The notes under the pieces are model-generated. The model was given only the letters and a program-made list of their open reading frames with translations. It was not told where the DNA came from and did not search any database. Position numbers and translations under genes: made by a program. DNA of 64,000 nt, taken from the NCBI RefSeq assembly GCF_016773205.1, contig NZ_JAETWB010000001.1, positions 1,302,001 through 1,366,000 on the forward strand. The letters are read 5' to 3'. This DNA comes from Belnapia arida. GTDB taxonomy: Bacteria > Pseudomonadota > Alphaproteobacteria > Acetobacterales > Acetobacteraceae. Positions within the stretch are counted from its first letter, which is position 1. The number at the start of each line of letters is the position of its first letter. This document shows positions 34,405-42,413 of this stretch, piece by piece.

Positions 34405-35936
34405 ACGCGCCCGTATCGACGCCCGGCCTGCTCTACGAGGGGGCGGACTGGGACTTTTCCACCCTCATGCGCATCCACGATGCCTGCGAGGAGGTGGCAG
34501 TCCGCGATCTCGGGCTCGACTTCTACCCGAACCGGATCGAGATCATCAGTGCCGAGCAGATGCTGGATGCCTATGCCAGCACGGGCCTGCCGCTGTTCTA
34601 CAGGCATTGGTCCTTCGGCAAGCAATTCGCCCAGCACGAGGCGCTGTACCGCAAGGGGCTGCGCGGCCTCGCCTATGAGATCGTCATCAACTCCGATCCC
34701 TGCCTCTCCTACGTGATGGAGGAGAACACCGCGACCCTGCAGGCGCTGGTGATCGCGCATGCGGCTTTCGGGCATAACCACTTCTTCAAGAACAACCGCA
34801 TCTTCCGCGAGTGGACGGATGCCAAGGGGATTCTCGATTACCTCGAATTCGCCAAGGGCTACATCGCGGAGTGCGAGGACAGGTACGGTGAGATCGCGGT
34901 CGAGCGGGTGCTCGACTCGGCGCATGCGCTGATGAATTACGGCGTGCACCGGCATCACCGGCGAACCATCGACCTGCGCTCCGAGGAGCAGCGGGTGCGT
35001 GAGCGCCGGGCGCATGACGAGCGCATGTACAACGTGCTGTGGAGCACGCTGCCGGAGCGGGCCAGCCATGCGATCGGCGCCGACGAGGTGGAGAAGCGGC
35101 GGGCGATGCTTCAGCTGCCGCAGGAGAATGTCCTCTACTTCCTCGAGAAGTCGGCACCTCGGCTCGCGGCCTGGCAGCGCGAGGTCATCCGCATCGTGCG
35201 CAACGTGGCGCAGTATTTCCACCCGCAGCGCCAGACCAAGATGATGAACGAGGGGTGCGCGACCTATGTGCACCACCGCATCCTCAACACGCTGCACCGC
35301 GAGGGGCAGCTGAGCGACGGGGCGCTGCTGGAGGCGCTGCATTCGCATACCAGCGTCATCATGCAGCCGGATTTCGACGACCCGCGCTACTCCGGGATCA
35401 ACCCTTATGCGCTCGGCTTCGCCATGATGGAGGATATCGAGCGGATCTGCCGCGAGCCGACGGAGGAGGACCGGGTGTGGTTCCCCGATTTCGCCGGCAG
35501 CGGAGACCCGATGCCGACCTTGCGCTACGGCTGGTCCGAGTTCCGCGACGAGAGCTTCATCCTGCAATTCCTCAGCCCGCACCTGATGCGGAAGATGAAG
35601 TTCTTCCACCTGAAGGACGATGCGGCGCAGCCGGTGCTACGGGTCGATGCCATGCATGACGAGCGCGGCTACCGACGGCTGCGGCGGGCGCTGGCGAAGC
35701 AGTACGACCCGGCCTGGATGGACCCCGACATCCAGGTGGTGGATGTGGACCTCGCCGGCGACCGGCGGCTGATCCTGGAACACCGGGTGCAGGACGGGCG
35801 GCTGCTGGAGGAGCAGGAGGCGCGGCAGGTGCTCCGGCACCTGGCGAGTCTCTGGAGCTACGATGTGCTGCTGCGTGAGATCGACCCTGCGACGGGGGCG
35901 AGCCTCAGGGAGCACGCAGTCTCGCCGCCGCGGTAG
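34401..35936 (+). CDS. spoVR: SpoVR family protein (YcgB)
   Basis: This 511-residue protein is of the SpoVR/YcgB family, named after a Bacillus spore-cortex gene but widespread in non-sporulating bacteria together with prkA and yeaH. Conserved stretches include RIHDACEEVAVRDLGLDFYP, the His-containing FYRHWSFGKQF, NPCLSYVMEEN-like NSDPCLSYVMEEN, HAAFGHNHFFKNN, MMNEGCATYVHH and GINPYALGFAMMEDIER. The many conserved His, Glu and Asp residues suggest a metal site, but the activity is unknown. It ends the three-gene unit; the DoxX gene follows 59 bp later and may be separate. Confidence 0.95.
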   Translation: MNAPVSTPGLLYEGADWDFSTLMRIHDACEEVAVRDLGLDFYPNRIEIISAEQMLDAYASTGLPLFYRHWSFGKQFAQHEALYRKGLRGLAYEIVINSDPCLSYVMEENTATLQALVIAHAAFGHNHFFKNNRIFREWTDAKGILDYLEFAKGYIAECEDRYGEIAVERVLDSAHALMNYGVHRHHRRTIDLRSEEQRVRERRAHDERMYNVLWSTLPERASHAIGADEVEKRRAMLQLPQENVLYFLEKSAPRLAAWQREVIRIVRNVAQYFHPQRQTKMMNEGCATYVHHRILNTLHREGQLSDGALLEALHSHTSVIMQPDFDDPRYSGINPYALGFAMMEDIERICREPTEEDRVWFPDFAGSGDPMPTLRYGWSEFRDESFILQFLSPHLMRKMKFFHLKDDAAQPVLRVDAMHDERGYRRLRRALAKQYDPAWMDPDIQVVDVDLAGDRRLILEHRVQDGRLLEEQEARQVLRHLASLWSYDVLLREIDPATGASLREHAVSPPR

Positions 35937-35995
35937 GCGCTTGTGGCGGGTGCAGGGGTGCCGGTAGCGTCGCCGTCCCTGCATCGGAGTCTTCC

Positions 35996-36427
35996 ATGTC
36001 CGCTTATACAAGCCCTGGCGTTGCCCGGAGCGGCGACCTCGACGTCGTCCTGCTGGTCGCTCGCATTGCAATGGTCGTGCTGTTTCCGATCAGCGCCTAT
36101 TTCAAGATCATCGGCTGGCCCGGCATCGTCACGACGCTGACGCAGCAGGGAGCGCCGTTGCCTTATCTCGGCGGGGTGCTGGCGGTGCTGGCGGAGACGC
36201 TGCTGCCGCTGCTCATCATCCTCGGCCTGTGGACACGCTGGGCGGCGTTCGGTCTGATCCTCTATACGCTCGGGACCAGCGCCATCGCGCACCGGTTCTG
36301 GGAGTTCGAAGGGCCGGCGCAGATGGGCCAGATCTTCAGCTTCTTCAAGAACCTGGCGATGTGCGGCGGCTTGCTGATGCTCGCCTGGATCGGGCCGGGG
36401 CAGTATGCGGTGCAGCCGAGGCCCTGA
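35996..36427 (+). CDS. DoxX family membrane protein
   Basis: This 143-residue inner-membrane protein has four predicted transmembrane segments (VVLLVARIAMVVLFPISAYF, LGGVLAVLAETLLPLLIILG, WAAFGLILYTLGTSAIAH and NLAMCGGLLMLAWI), matching the DoxX/YphA fold. Family members are linked to quinone, thiosulfate or redox metabolism and membrane-associated oxidoreductase complexes. The start follows GGAG in GGAGTCTTCC. It lies 59 bp downstream of spoVR and could share its transcript. Confidence 0.88.
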   Translation: MSAYTSPGVARSGDLDVVLLVARIAMVVLFPISAYFKIIGWPGIVTTLTQQGAPLPYLGGVLAVLAETLLPLLIILGLWTRWAAFGLILYTLGTSAIAHRFWEFEGPAQMGQIFSFFKNLAMCGGLLMLAWIGPGQYAVQPRP

Positions 36428-36655
36428 GCGGATGGTGCGGCTCCGGGCCGTATCAGCCCGGGGTCTGCACGGGTTCACCGGCTGGCACCAAGCCCTGGTG
36501 GTAATCACTGCAGGTGGAGCAACCCGCCCGCCCAGAGTCTGTGGGCCTCCTCCCAGTCCACATGACCGGGGCGGTGGTGGCTAAGACAGGAGCCGACCTG
36601 GACTCGAGGGGCCCATCGGCCCTTGTGAGGCGGGTTCAGGAGGAGCGGGCCCCCC
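36428..36655. other. Intergenic region after doxX
   Basis: No gene is evident in these 228 bp. Two short dyads are present: CACCA-AGCCC-TGGTG near 36484-36500, and AGGGGCC-CATC-GGCCCTT (7-bp stem with one G-T pair) near 36608-36625. Either may help end transcription between the convergent doxX and serine hydrolase genes, although neither has a T-run. Confidence 0.35.
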
Positions 36656-37699
36656 TCAACCCAATGCGGCCAGCGTCGCCGCCATGAAGCCGTCGAGCTT
36701 CGTCTGATCGACCCAACGCAGCACTGCGGTGATTCCTGCCTCCGGGTCGACCCAGGTGACGTTGCCGCCGGCGCCGGAGAAGCACCAGCTGCGCGCGCTG
36801 GCGGAAGGCCAGCGGGTGCGGCCGGTGTTCAGCCACCAGAGCAGGCCGTAATGCGGATTGAGGGCGCAGGGCATGGTACATTGGGCGACCCAGCCTTCGG
36901 GCAGCAGCCGGCGGCCTTCCCGGATGCCGTCCTGGAGGGTGAGCTGGCCGATCAGCGCCTGGTCCTCGGCATGGATGAACACGCCACCGCCCCAATGGCC
37001 GCCGCCGGAGACGCTCTGGACGCGGCGGCCCTCGACCTCGACCCAGGACGTCTCGTAGCCGAGCCAGCGCCACTCCTGCGAAGCGCCGATGGGGCGCATG
37101 ATGCGCTCAGCGAAGATCTCCGGCAGGGGGCGGCGGAAGACGCGGAGCAGGGCAAGGGAGAGGCGGTTCACCCGGACGTCGTTGTATTCCCAGTATTCGC
37201 CAGGTTTGTTGAGCGGGCGGAGGATGCCCTTCCGCCCCTGCCCTTCCACACCGAGGTTGCGGCCGCGATCGATGAGGTCGGACTTGCCGAAGAGCGTGCC
37301 CTCCCATTCGGAAGTGTTGGTCAACAGGTGGCGCCAGGTGATGGGAGCATTCTGCGGGCCGTCGAAGCCGCCATCATCGACCAGATCGCGGACCGGTGCG
37401 TCGAGGTCGGGGATGAGGCCGTCGGCCTGGGCAAGGCCGGCGAGCAGGGCGAGGTAGGATTTCGCCACCGAGAAGGTCATGTCGACGCGGCTGGTGTCGC
37501 CCCATTCGGCGACGCGGCGGCCGTGATGGAGGATCAGCCCGTTGGGGGCACCGCGGGACGCGACGGGGCCGATGATGGCGTTGTCCGGCGGCGGCTCGAA
37601 GAACCCCGCTTCGAGATGGGCGCGGATGTCCCGCGGCCAGGGGGACTCGTGCGACAGGGCGAAGTCGACGGCGGGGGCGAAGGCAGGAAGGGTTGGCAT
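36656..37699 (-). CDS. Serine hydrolase (class C beta-lactamase fold)
   Basis: This 347-residue penicillin-binding-protein/esterase-type hydrolase has the nucleophile motif SVAK (SxxK, in MTFSVAKSYLALLAGLA), the second motif YND (EYNDVRVNRLSLALL), and SGGGHWGGGVFIHAED, which precedes a C-terminal region with WCFSGAGGN in the place of the KTG box. There is no signal peptide, suggesting a cytoplasmic esterase or amidase rather than an antibiotic-resistance enzyme. It is transcribed alone, divergent from the FkbM methyltransferase gene. Confidence 0.87.
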   Translation of the reverse strand: MPTLPAFAPAVDFALSHESPWPRDIRAHLEAGFFEPPPDNAIIGPVASRGAPNGLILHHGRRVAEWGDTSRVDMTFSVAKSYLALLAGLAQADGLIPDLDAPVRDLVDDGGFDGPQNAPITWRHLLTNTSEWEGTLFGKSDLIDRGRNLGVEGQGRKGILRPLNKPGEYWEYNDVRVNRLSLALLRVFRRPLPEIFAERIMRPIGASQEWRWLGYETSWVEVEGRRVQSVSGGGHWGGGVFIHAEDQALIGQLTLQDGIREGRRLLPEGWVAQCTMPCALNPHYGLLWWLNTGRTRWPSASARSWCFSGAGGNVTWVDPEAGITAVLRWVDQTKLDGFMAATLAALG

Positions 37700-37763
37700 G
37701 CGGTGAAGGTATCACGCCCTGCCGGATAGGGCGCCAGGGGGCCGGAGACGCGTTCCCACGGCG

Positions 37764-37820
37764 GCGTGATCTCCTGTACATGGCCCTGCGTCGCGCGAGG
37801 CGCGCCACCGGAGATTACGC
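37764..37820 (+). promoter_or_regulatory. Predicted RBS-masking hairpin of the fkbM gene
   Basis: GCGTGATCTCC (37764-37774) can pair over 11 bases, with one G-U, with GGAGATTACGC (37810-37820), which ends exactly at the ATG of the FkbM gene and contains its GGAG ribosome binding site. The 35-base loop contains further pairing potential (TGGC / GCCA at 37781 and 37804). When folded, the structure would block translation initiation, so it may be a translational switch. Confidence 0.5.
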
Positions 37821-38738
37821 ATGCCGCAGGGCCAGGCCGCCGCCGCACCGAACTCCACCCTCGTCCGAGTCGCGGAATGGCTGAGGCCGCGGCGGCGGCT
37901 GGTGCCCGTGGCGCGGCTGGCAGGGCGGGCGGGGCCGGCGGAGGCGGCGGTTCGTGCCCTCGCCCAGGCAGTGCCGATGGCGGGCGAGACGCTGCTCTGC
38001 CGCACGCTCGGGCGGCACAAGATGCTGGTCGATGCAGGCGACTTCACCCATGCGCCGCACCTCGCCATGGACGGGTTCTGGGAGTGGTGGACGACGCGCT
38101 TCCTGGCGGAGCGATTGAAGCCGGGGCAGGTCTTCGTCGATGGCGGGGCCTGCTACGGTTATTTCAGCCTGCTGGCGGCGGAGCTGGTTGGGCCGGCGGG
38201 AAAGGTCCTCGCCTTCGAGCCGCATCCGCGCTCGGCGGGGCTGCTGCGCCGGAACCTGGCGCTCAATGGCCTGGAAGGCCGGGCGCAGGTGGAGGAGGTG
38301 GCGCTGGCCGGGGCGAATGCGGGCCAAGTGATGCGCTTCGCCCTGCCTGAGGGCAGCCCGATGAACGCGCATCTGCTGCCGGAGGATCTGGCGGGCAGCG
38401 GGAGCGGGCTTGGCACGATGTGCGGCCCGGGAATGGCGTTGGTGCCGACGCGGCCGCTCGACGGTCATGACGGGGTGAAGCCGGATGTGGTGAAGCTCGA
38501 CCTCTGCGGGGCGGAGGAGGCGGCCTTCGACGGCATGCAGGGGGTGATCGAGGCCAATCCTGCGGTGCAGGTGCTGCTCTGCTTCAACCCGGTGCGGTCG
38601 GCGGCGCCGGCGGATTTCCTGGCGCGGCTGGCGGGGCAGTTCCGGCTGCGGCGCTTGACGGCGCAGGGCGAGGCGCAGGACTGCACGCCCGCCGAGGCGA
38701 TGGGCGGGGGGGATGTGATGCTCTACCTGGCGCGCTAG
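37821..38738 (+). CDS. FkbM family methyltransferase
   Basis: This 305-residue SAM-dependent methyltransferase of the FkbM family usually O-methylates sugars or natural products. The SAM-binding motif is VFVDGGACYGYFSLLAA (about residues 105-121), then VLAFEPHPRSAGLLRRNLAL with the acidic ribose contact, and VKLDLCGAEEAAFDGM in the FkbM-typical position. The N-terminal 60 residues are Arg/Ala-rich. The GGAG at 37810 is buried in a predicted hairpin with the upstream leader. It is convergent with minE. No glycan cluster is nearby, so the substrate is unknown. Confidence 0.88.
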   Translation: MPQGQAAAAPNSTLVRVAEWLRPRRRLVPVARLAGRAGPAEAAVRALAQAVPMAGETLLCRTLGRHKMLVDAGDFTHAPHLAMDGFWEWWTTRFLAERLKPGQVFVDGGACYGYFSLLAAELVGPAGKVLAFEPHPRSAGLLRRNLALNGLEGRAQVEEVALAGANAGQVMRFALPEGSPMNAHLLPEDLAGSGSGLGTMCGPGMALVPTRPLDGHDGVKPDVVKLDLCGAEEAAFDGMQGVIEANPAVQVLLCFNPVRSAAPADFLARLAGQFRLRRLTAQGEAQDCTPAEAMGGGDVMLYLAR

Positions 38739-38755
38739 CTGCGCCAAGTCCGTTG

Positions 38756-39046
38756 TCAGCTCGCGGCGGCCTGGCGGCCGGGGGACGGCGCGGGCAGCTC
38801 GATCTCGATGGCCAGCGTCGACATGTCGCCGCCGCGGTCGAGGTCGAGCTTCACCTTGCCCGGGTCGATCGCCACGTAGCGGGCGACGACTGCCACAAGC
38901 TCCTGCTGGAGCCTCGGCAGGAAATCCTCCCGCGTGCGGCCGATGCGCTCATGGGCGAGCACGATCTGCAGGCGTTCCTTGGCGGCGGAGGCGCTGGGAG
39001 GCGCCTCCTCCTTGCGGGCGGCGCGGAAATAATCGAGCCAGCTCAT
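38756..39046 (-). CDS. minE: Cell division topological specificity factor MinE
   Basis: This 96-residue protein drives the pole-to-pole oscillation of MinCD by stimulating the MinD ATPase. It has the N-terminal amphipathic membrane-binding start MSWLDYFRAARKE, the MinD-binding helix region AKERLQIVLAHERIGRTRED, and the topological domain with ELVAVVARYVAIDPGKVKLDLDRGGDMS. The ATG at 39046 shares its A with the stop of minD; a GTG one codon earlier is less likely. It is the last gene of minCDE. Confidence 0.96.
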   Translation of the reverse strand: MSWLDYFRAARKEEAPPSASAAKERLQIVLAHERIGRTREDFLPRLQQELVAVVARYVAIDPGKVKLDLDRGGDMSTLAIEIELPAPSPGRQAAAS

Positions 39047-39867
39047 CACGCAGCCCTCCCCCCGAACAGGCGCCTGAACAGGCCGGGCTTCTTGTCAGGC
39101 TCCAGGAAGCGGTGCGGCAGGTCCTCGCCGAGGAAGCGGCCGACCGCATCCTTGTAGGCCTGGCCGGCGACGCTCTCGGTATCCATGATGACCGGCGTAC
39201 CGGTGTTGGACGCCTTCAGCACGCTCTCGTTCTCGGGGACGACGCCCAGCAGGGGGATGGCGAGGATTTCCCGCACGTCCTCGAGCTTCAGCATCTCGCC
39301 GCGCTCGACCCGGTTCGGGTCGTAGCGGGTGACGAGGAGGTGCTCCTTGACCTTGTCCTTTTTCTCCTCGGCGCGCTTCGACTTGGATTGCAGCACGCCG
39401 AGGATGCGGTCGCTGTCGCGGACCGAGGAGACTTCCGGGTTGGTGACGACGATGGCCTGGTCGGCGAAGTAGAGGGCGAGGAGGGCGCCCTTCTCGATGC
39501 CGGCGGGGCTGTCGCAGAGGATGTAGTCGAAGTCGGCCGAGAGCTCCTCGATGATGGTCGAGACGCCCTCGCGGGTCAGCGCGTCCTTGTCGCGGGTCTG
39601 GCTGGCGGGGAGGATCGCCAGCGTATCGACGCGCTTGTCGCGGATCAGCGCCTGGTTGAGGCGTGCCTCGCCCTGGATGACGTTGACGATGTCGAAGACC
39701 ACGCGCCGCTCGACGCCCATGATGAGGTCGAGGTTGCGCAGGCCAACGTCGAAATCGATCACCACCGTCTTCTTGCCCCGCTGCGCGAGGCCGGTGGCGA
39801 AGGCGGCGCTGGTCGTGGTCTTGCCGACGCCTCCCTTGCCGGAGGTGACAACGATCACTTGCGCCAT
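39046..39867 (-). CDS. minD: Septum site-determining ATPase MinD
   Basis: This 273-residue ParA-type ATPase binds the inner membrane and carries MinC to cell poles to block FtsZ rings there. The deviant Walker A is KGGVGKTT (11-18), followed by DFDVGLRNLDLIMG, FDYILCDSPAGIE, IVVTNPEVSSVRDSDR and a C-terminal amphipathic membrane helix (KPGLFRRLFGG). It is 33 bp after minC and coupled to minE by a one-base overlap. Confidence 0.98.
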   Translation of the reverse strand: MAQVIVVTSGKGGVGKTTTSAAFATGLAQRGKKTVVIDFDVGLRNLDLIMGVERRVVFDIVNVIQGEARLNQALIRDKRVDTLAILPASQTRDKDALTREGVSTIIEELSADFDYILCDSPAGIEKGALLALYFADQAIVVTNPEVSSVRDSDRILGVLQSKSKRAEEKKDKVKEHLLVTRYDPNRVERGEMLKLEDVREILAIPLLGVVPENESVLKASNTGTPVIMDTESVAGQAYKDAVGRFLGEDLPHRFLEPDKKPGLFRRLFGGRAA

Positions 39868-39900
39868 GGACGCATCCCCCTCATCCCCATAGTCATCCCA

Positions 39901-40779
39901 TCACCCGAGCGGCGCGAACCGCATCTCCTCGCCCTCGAGCCGCACCTGCGTCGGCTTGCCGATGGGCGCGTCGGTGAGCCCCTCGCGCACCGCGTAGAAG
40001 CCGGCGATGGCAACGAGCTCCGGGTCGAAATTCAGCGCGAAGATCCGCGCCGTCGCATCGTCCGCGGCGCCGGCGACGGCGCGGCCGCGGAGTGCTCCGT
40101 ATACATGTATGTTGCCGTCGGCAATGATCTCCGCACCGGGATTGACGGTCGCGGTGACGATGAGGTCGGCGCCCTGGGCGTAGATTCGCTGGCCTGAGCG
40201 GACCGGCTCGGTGACCAGCATGGCGGCGCGGCCGGAGCCGGAAAAATCGGGGCGCGGGGCGGCTTCGACCGCAGCTGGCGGCGTGGCGGCGACCTCGGGC
40301 GGCGGGGCGGCAGGCTCGGCATCGACGCCGCCGACGGCGCGGAGGGGGGGGAGGCCGGCGGATTGCGCGGCCTGTTTCATCGCCTGGCTGCCGCCGGAGG
40401 TGCCGATGGGCACAATCTCCAACTTGTGCAGCCCCTCGACGAGGCCGCGGAAATTCACCTCCTCCGGCGCCGCCTCGAGATCGGCGAGGCCGATGACGAT
40501 GGGGGCGAAGCGGAGGAAGCCTGGCGCGCGGCGGAACTGGTCCCCGAGCGCGGGCAGCACGGCTTCCGGCCGCGGGTCCAGCAGGCGCAGGACGAGCAGG
40601 TTGAAATTGCCGGCCCGGAGGCGGAAGGCTTCTGGAAGCGTCTGGCTGCTCAAGGCGCTCTTGGACCTGGCTGCGGCGTGGAGGTTGCGGTTCCTCACGT
40701 CTATAGCGGCGCGGCGGCGAGGGGCGAAGCCCGAATACGCCGAAGCATCACGGATTGGCGCGGCGGCTGGCCGGTTCAT
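39901..40779 (-). CDS. minC: Septum site-determining protein MinC
   Basis: MinC is the FtsZ-assembly inhibitor of the Min system. The C-terminal beta-helix domain is clear: VTEPVRSGQRIYAQGADLIV, GAEIIADGNIHVYGALRGRA and the final AVREGLTDAPIGKPTQVRLE. The N-terminal domain (FRLRAGNFNLLVLRLLDPRP onward) and an Ala/Pro linker (about 160-195) precede it. From the ATG at 40779 the protein has 292 residues; the first 45 look Arg/Ala-rich and unlike other MinC proteins, and there is no good ribosome binding site. A later GTG or TTG start (near residues 28 or 43) is therefore possible. Confidence 0.93.
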   Translation of the reverse strand: MNRPAAAPIRDASAYSGFAPRRRAAIDVRNRNLHAAARSKSALSSQTLPEAFRLRAGNFNLLVLRLLDPRPEAVLPALGDQFRRAPGFLRFAPIVIGLADLEAAPEEVNFRGLVEGLHKLEIVPIGTSGGSQAMKQAAQSAGLPPLRAVGGVDAEPAAPPPEVAATPPAAVEAAPRPDFSGSGRAAMLVTEPVRSGQRIYAQGADLIVTATVNPGAEIIADGNIHVYGALRGRAVAGAADDATARIFALNFDPELVAIAGFYAVREGLTDAPIGKPTQVRLEGEEMRFAPLG

Positions 40780-40856
40780 AATGCCGGGGCAATCCGGGAG
40801 CGTGACGTGCCGCCTTCTGTCCTCACCGAAACCTGCCGACTCGACGGGGTCACGGC

Positions 40857-41306
40857 ATGAGCCGGCCGCCCATCGGCACCCGCGCGGACTACCGCTGGTT
40901 CACCGCCATCCCGACCCGCTGGATGGACAACGATGTCTATGGCCATGTGAACAACGTCACCTACTACAGCTGGGTCGATACGGCGGTGGCGCAGTTCCTG
41001 ATCGAACAGGGCGTGCTCGACCTGAAGGCCAGTAGCGAGGTCGGGCTGGTGGTGGATACCGGCTGCCGCTACTTCGCGCCGGTCGCCTTCCCCGATTCCG
41101 TGACCTGCGGGGTGCGGTGCGGGCGGCTCGGGACCAGCTCCATCCGCTACGAGGTCGGCATCTTCCGCAATGCGGAGGAGCGGGCGAGCGCCGAGGCGCA
41201 TTTCGTCCATGTCTATGTGGCACGGGCCGAGCAGGGGCGGAGCGTGCCCCTCCCCGCCCGGCTGCGCGAGGCGGCGACGCGGCTGCTGCTGCCGCCGAAC
41301 AGATAA
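40857..41306 (+). CDS. Acyl-CoA thioesterase (4-hydroxybenzoyl-CoA thioesterase-like hotdog)
   Basis: This 149-residue hotdog-fold thioesterase hydrolyses acyl-CoA. The signature is PTRWMDNDVYGHVNNVTYYSW, where the Asp in WMDNDVYGHVNN is the usual catalytic acid, followed by a long central helix (TAVAQFLIEQGVL) and CRYFAPVAFPDSVTCGVRCG. It is divergent from minC and 12 bp upstream of a D-2-hydroxyacid dehydrogenase, with which it is probably co-transcribed. Confidence 0.9.
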   Translation: MSRPPIGTRADYRWFTAIPTRWMDNDVYGHVNNVTYYSWVDTAVAQFLIEQGVLDLKASSEVGLVVDTGCRYFAPVAFPDSVTCGVRCGRLGTSSIRYEVGIFRNAEERASAEAHFVHVYVARAEQGRSVPLPARLREAATRLLLPPNR

Positions 41307-41318
41307 GGGAGAGTACCG

Positions 41319-42296
41319 ATGCCTGGATTGAGCCGCCTGGCCATCCTCGATGACTACCAGGGGGTGGCGCTGACGCGCGGCCCCTGGGACCGGCTGCCCG
41401 AGGCGCTGACGATCGAGGTGTTCCGGGATACCGTCACCGACATGGAGGCGCTGGTGGCGCGGCTCCTGCCCTTCGACGCCATCCTCATCATGCGGGAGCG
41501 CACGCCCTTCCCGCGGGCGCTGCTGGAGCGCCTGCCGAATCTGCGCCTGCTGGTCACCACCGGGGCGCGGAACCGAAGCGTCGACCTGGAGGCGGCGGCC
41601 GAGCGGGGGGTGATGGTCTGCGGGACGCCGAGTTTCGGGCATCCGACCGTCGACCTGACCTGGGGGCTGATCCTCTCGCTCATGCGGCGCATCCCGGAGC
41701 AGCAGGCCTCGCTGCGTGCGGGCGGGTGGCAGATCGCACCCGGGGGGAGCATCGGCTCGACGCTCGAGGGGAAGGTGCTCGGGGTGATGGGGCTCGGCAA
41801 TCTCGGCAGCCGGGTTGCCAAGGTGGGGCAGGCCTTCGGGATGGAGGTGATCGCCTGGAGCCAGAACCTCACGGCCGAGAAGGCGGCGGCGGCGGGAGCG
41901 AGGCTGGTCGAGAAGCAGCGGCTGATGGAGGAGGCGGATGTGGTGAGCCTTCATCTCATCCTCTCCGAGCGGTCGCGGGGAATCGTGGGGACGGAGGAGC
42001 TGGGGCGGATGAAGCGCTCCGCCTTCATCGTCAATACCAGCCGGGGGCCGCTCATCGAGCAGGAGGCGCTGGTCGCCGCGCTGACCGAAGGGCGGATCGC
42101 CGGCGCCGGGATCGATGTCTTCGATCGGGAGCCGCTGCCACCCGGGCATCCGCTGCTGGCGGCGCCGAACACGGTGCTCACCCCGCATCTTGGCTACGTC
42201 ACCGAGGAGAATTACGCGCAATACTTCCTGGGCGCCGTCGAGGCGGTGGAGGCCTTCCTGGCGGGGCGGCCGATCCGGGAGCTGCGCACAGGCTGA
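41319..42296 (+). CDS. D-2-hydroxyacid dehydrogenase family protein
   Basis: This 325-residue NAD(P)-dependent oxidoreductase interconverts 2-oxo acids and D-2-hydroxy acids. Seen are LGVMGLGNLGSRVAKVGQAF (Rossmann fold), the substrate Arg in VNTSRGPLI, the acidic partner in AGIDVFDREPLPPGHPL, and the catalytic His in TPHLGY. A GGGAGAG ribosome binding site precedes the ATG. It follows the thioesterase by 12 bp; a strong hairpin directly after its stop separates it from the ABC/AtzF operon. Confidence 0.92.
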   Translation: MPGLSRLAILDDYQGVALTRGPWDRLPEALTIEVFRDTVTDMEALVARLLPFDAILIMRERTPFPRALLERLPNLRLLVTTGARNRSVDLEAAAERGVMVCGTPSFGHPTVDLTWGLILSLMRRIPEQQASLRAGGWQIAPGGSIGSTLEGKVLGVMGLGNLGSRVAKVGQAFGMEVIAWSQNLTAEKAAAAGARLVEKQRLMEEADVVSLHLILSERSRGIVGTEELGRMKRSAFIVNTSRGPLIEQEALVAALTEGRIAGAGIDVFDREPLPPGHPLLAAPNTVLTPHLGYVTEENYAQYFLGAVEAVEAFLAGRPIRELRTG

Positions 42297-42299
42297 ACA

Positions 42300-42322
42300 G
42301 GTTGCCGCTTTCGGTGGCAACC
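42300..42322 (+). terminator. Hairpin after the hydroxyacid dehydrogenase stop
   Basis: GGTTGCC (42300-42306) and GGCAACC (42316-42322) form a perfect 7-bp stem with a 9-base loop, starting 4 bases after the stop codon. No T-run follows, so it may be a weak terminator, a processing stem or an attenuator before the ABC-AtzF operon. Confidence 0.45.
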
Positions 42323-42413
42323 CGGGTCCGGGGATGAGAGTCGAGGCGGCGCGCGGCGGCGGCATGGGCGTTGCATGGGCGGGCGAAACATCCCGTCCCC
42401 GGAGGATCGCCTT

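Noticed and set aside
34401-35936. SpoVR as evidence for sporulation.
   Set aside because: SpoVR homologues are common in non-sporulating proteobacteria together with prkA and yeaH.
36465-36500. GGTTCACC-like word as a tRNA T-loop.
   Set aside because: No acceptor, D- or anticodon stems can be drawn around it.
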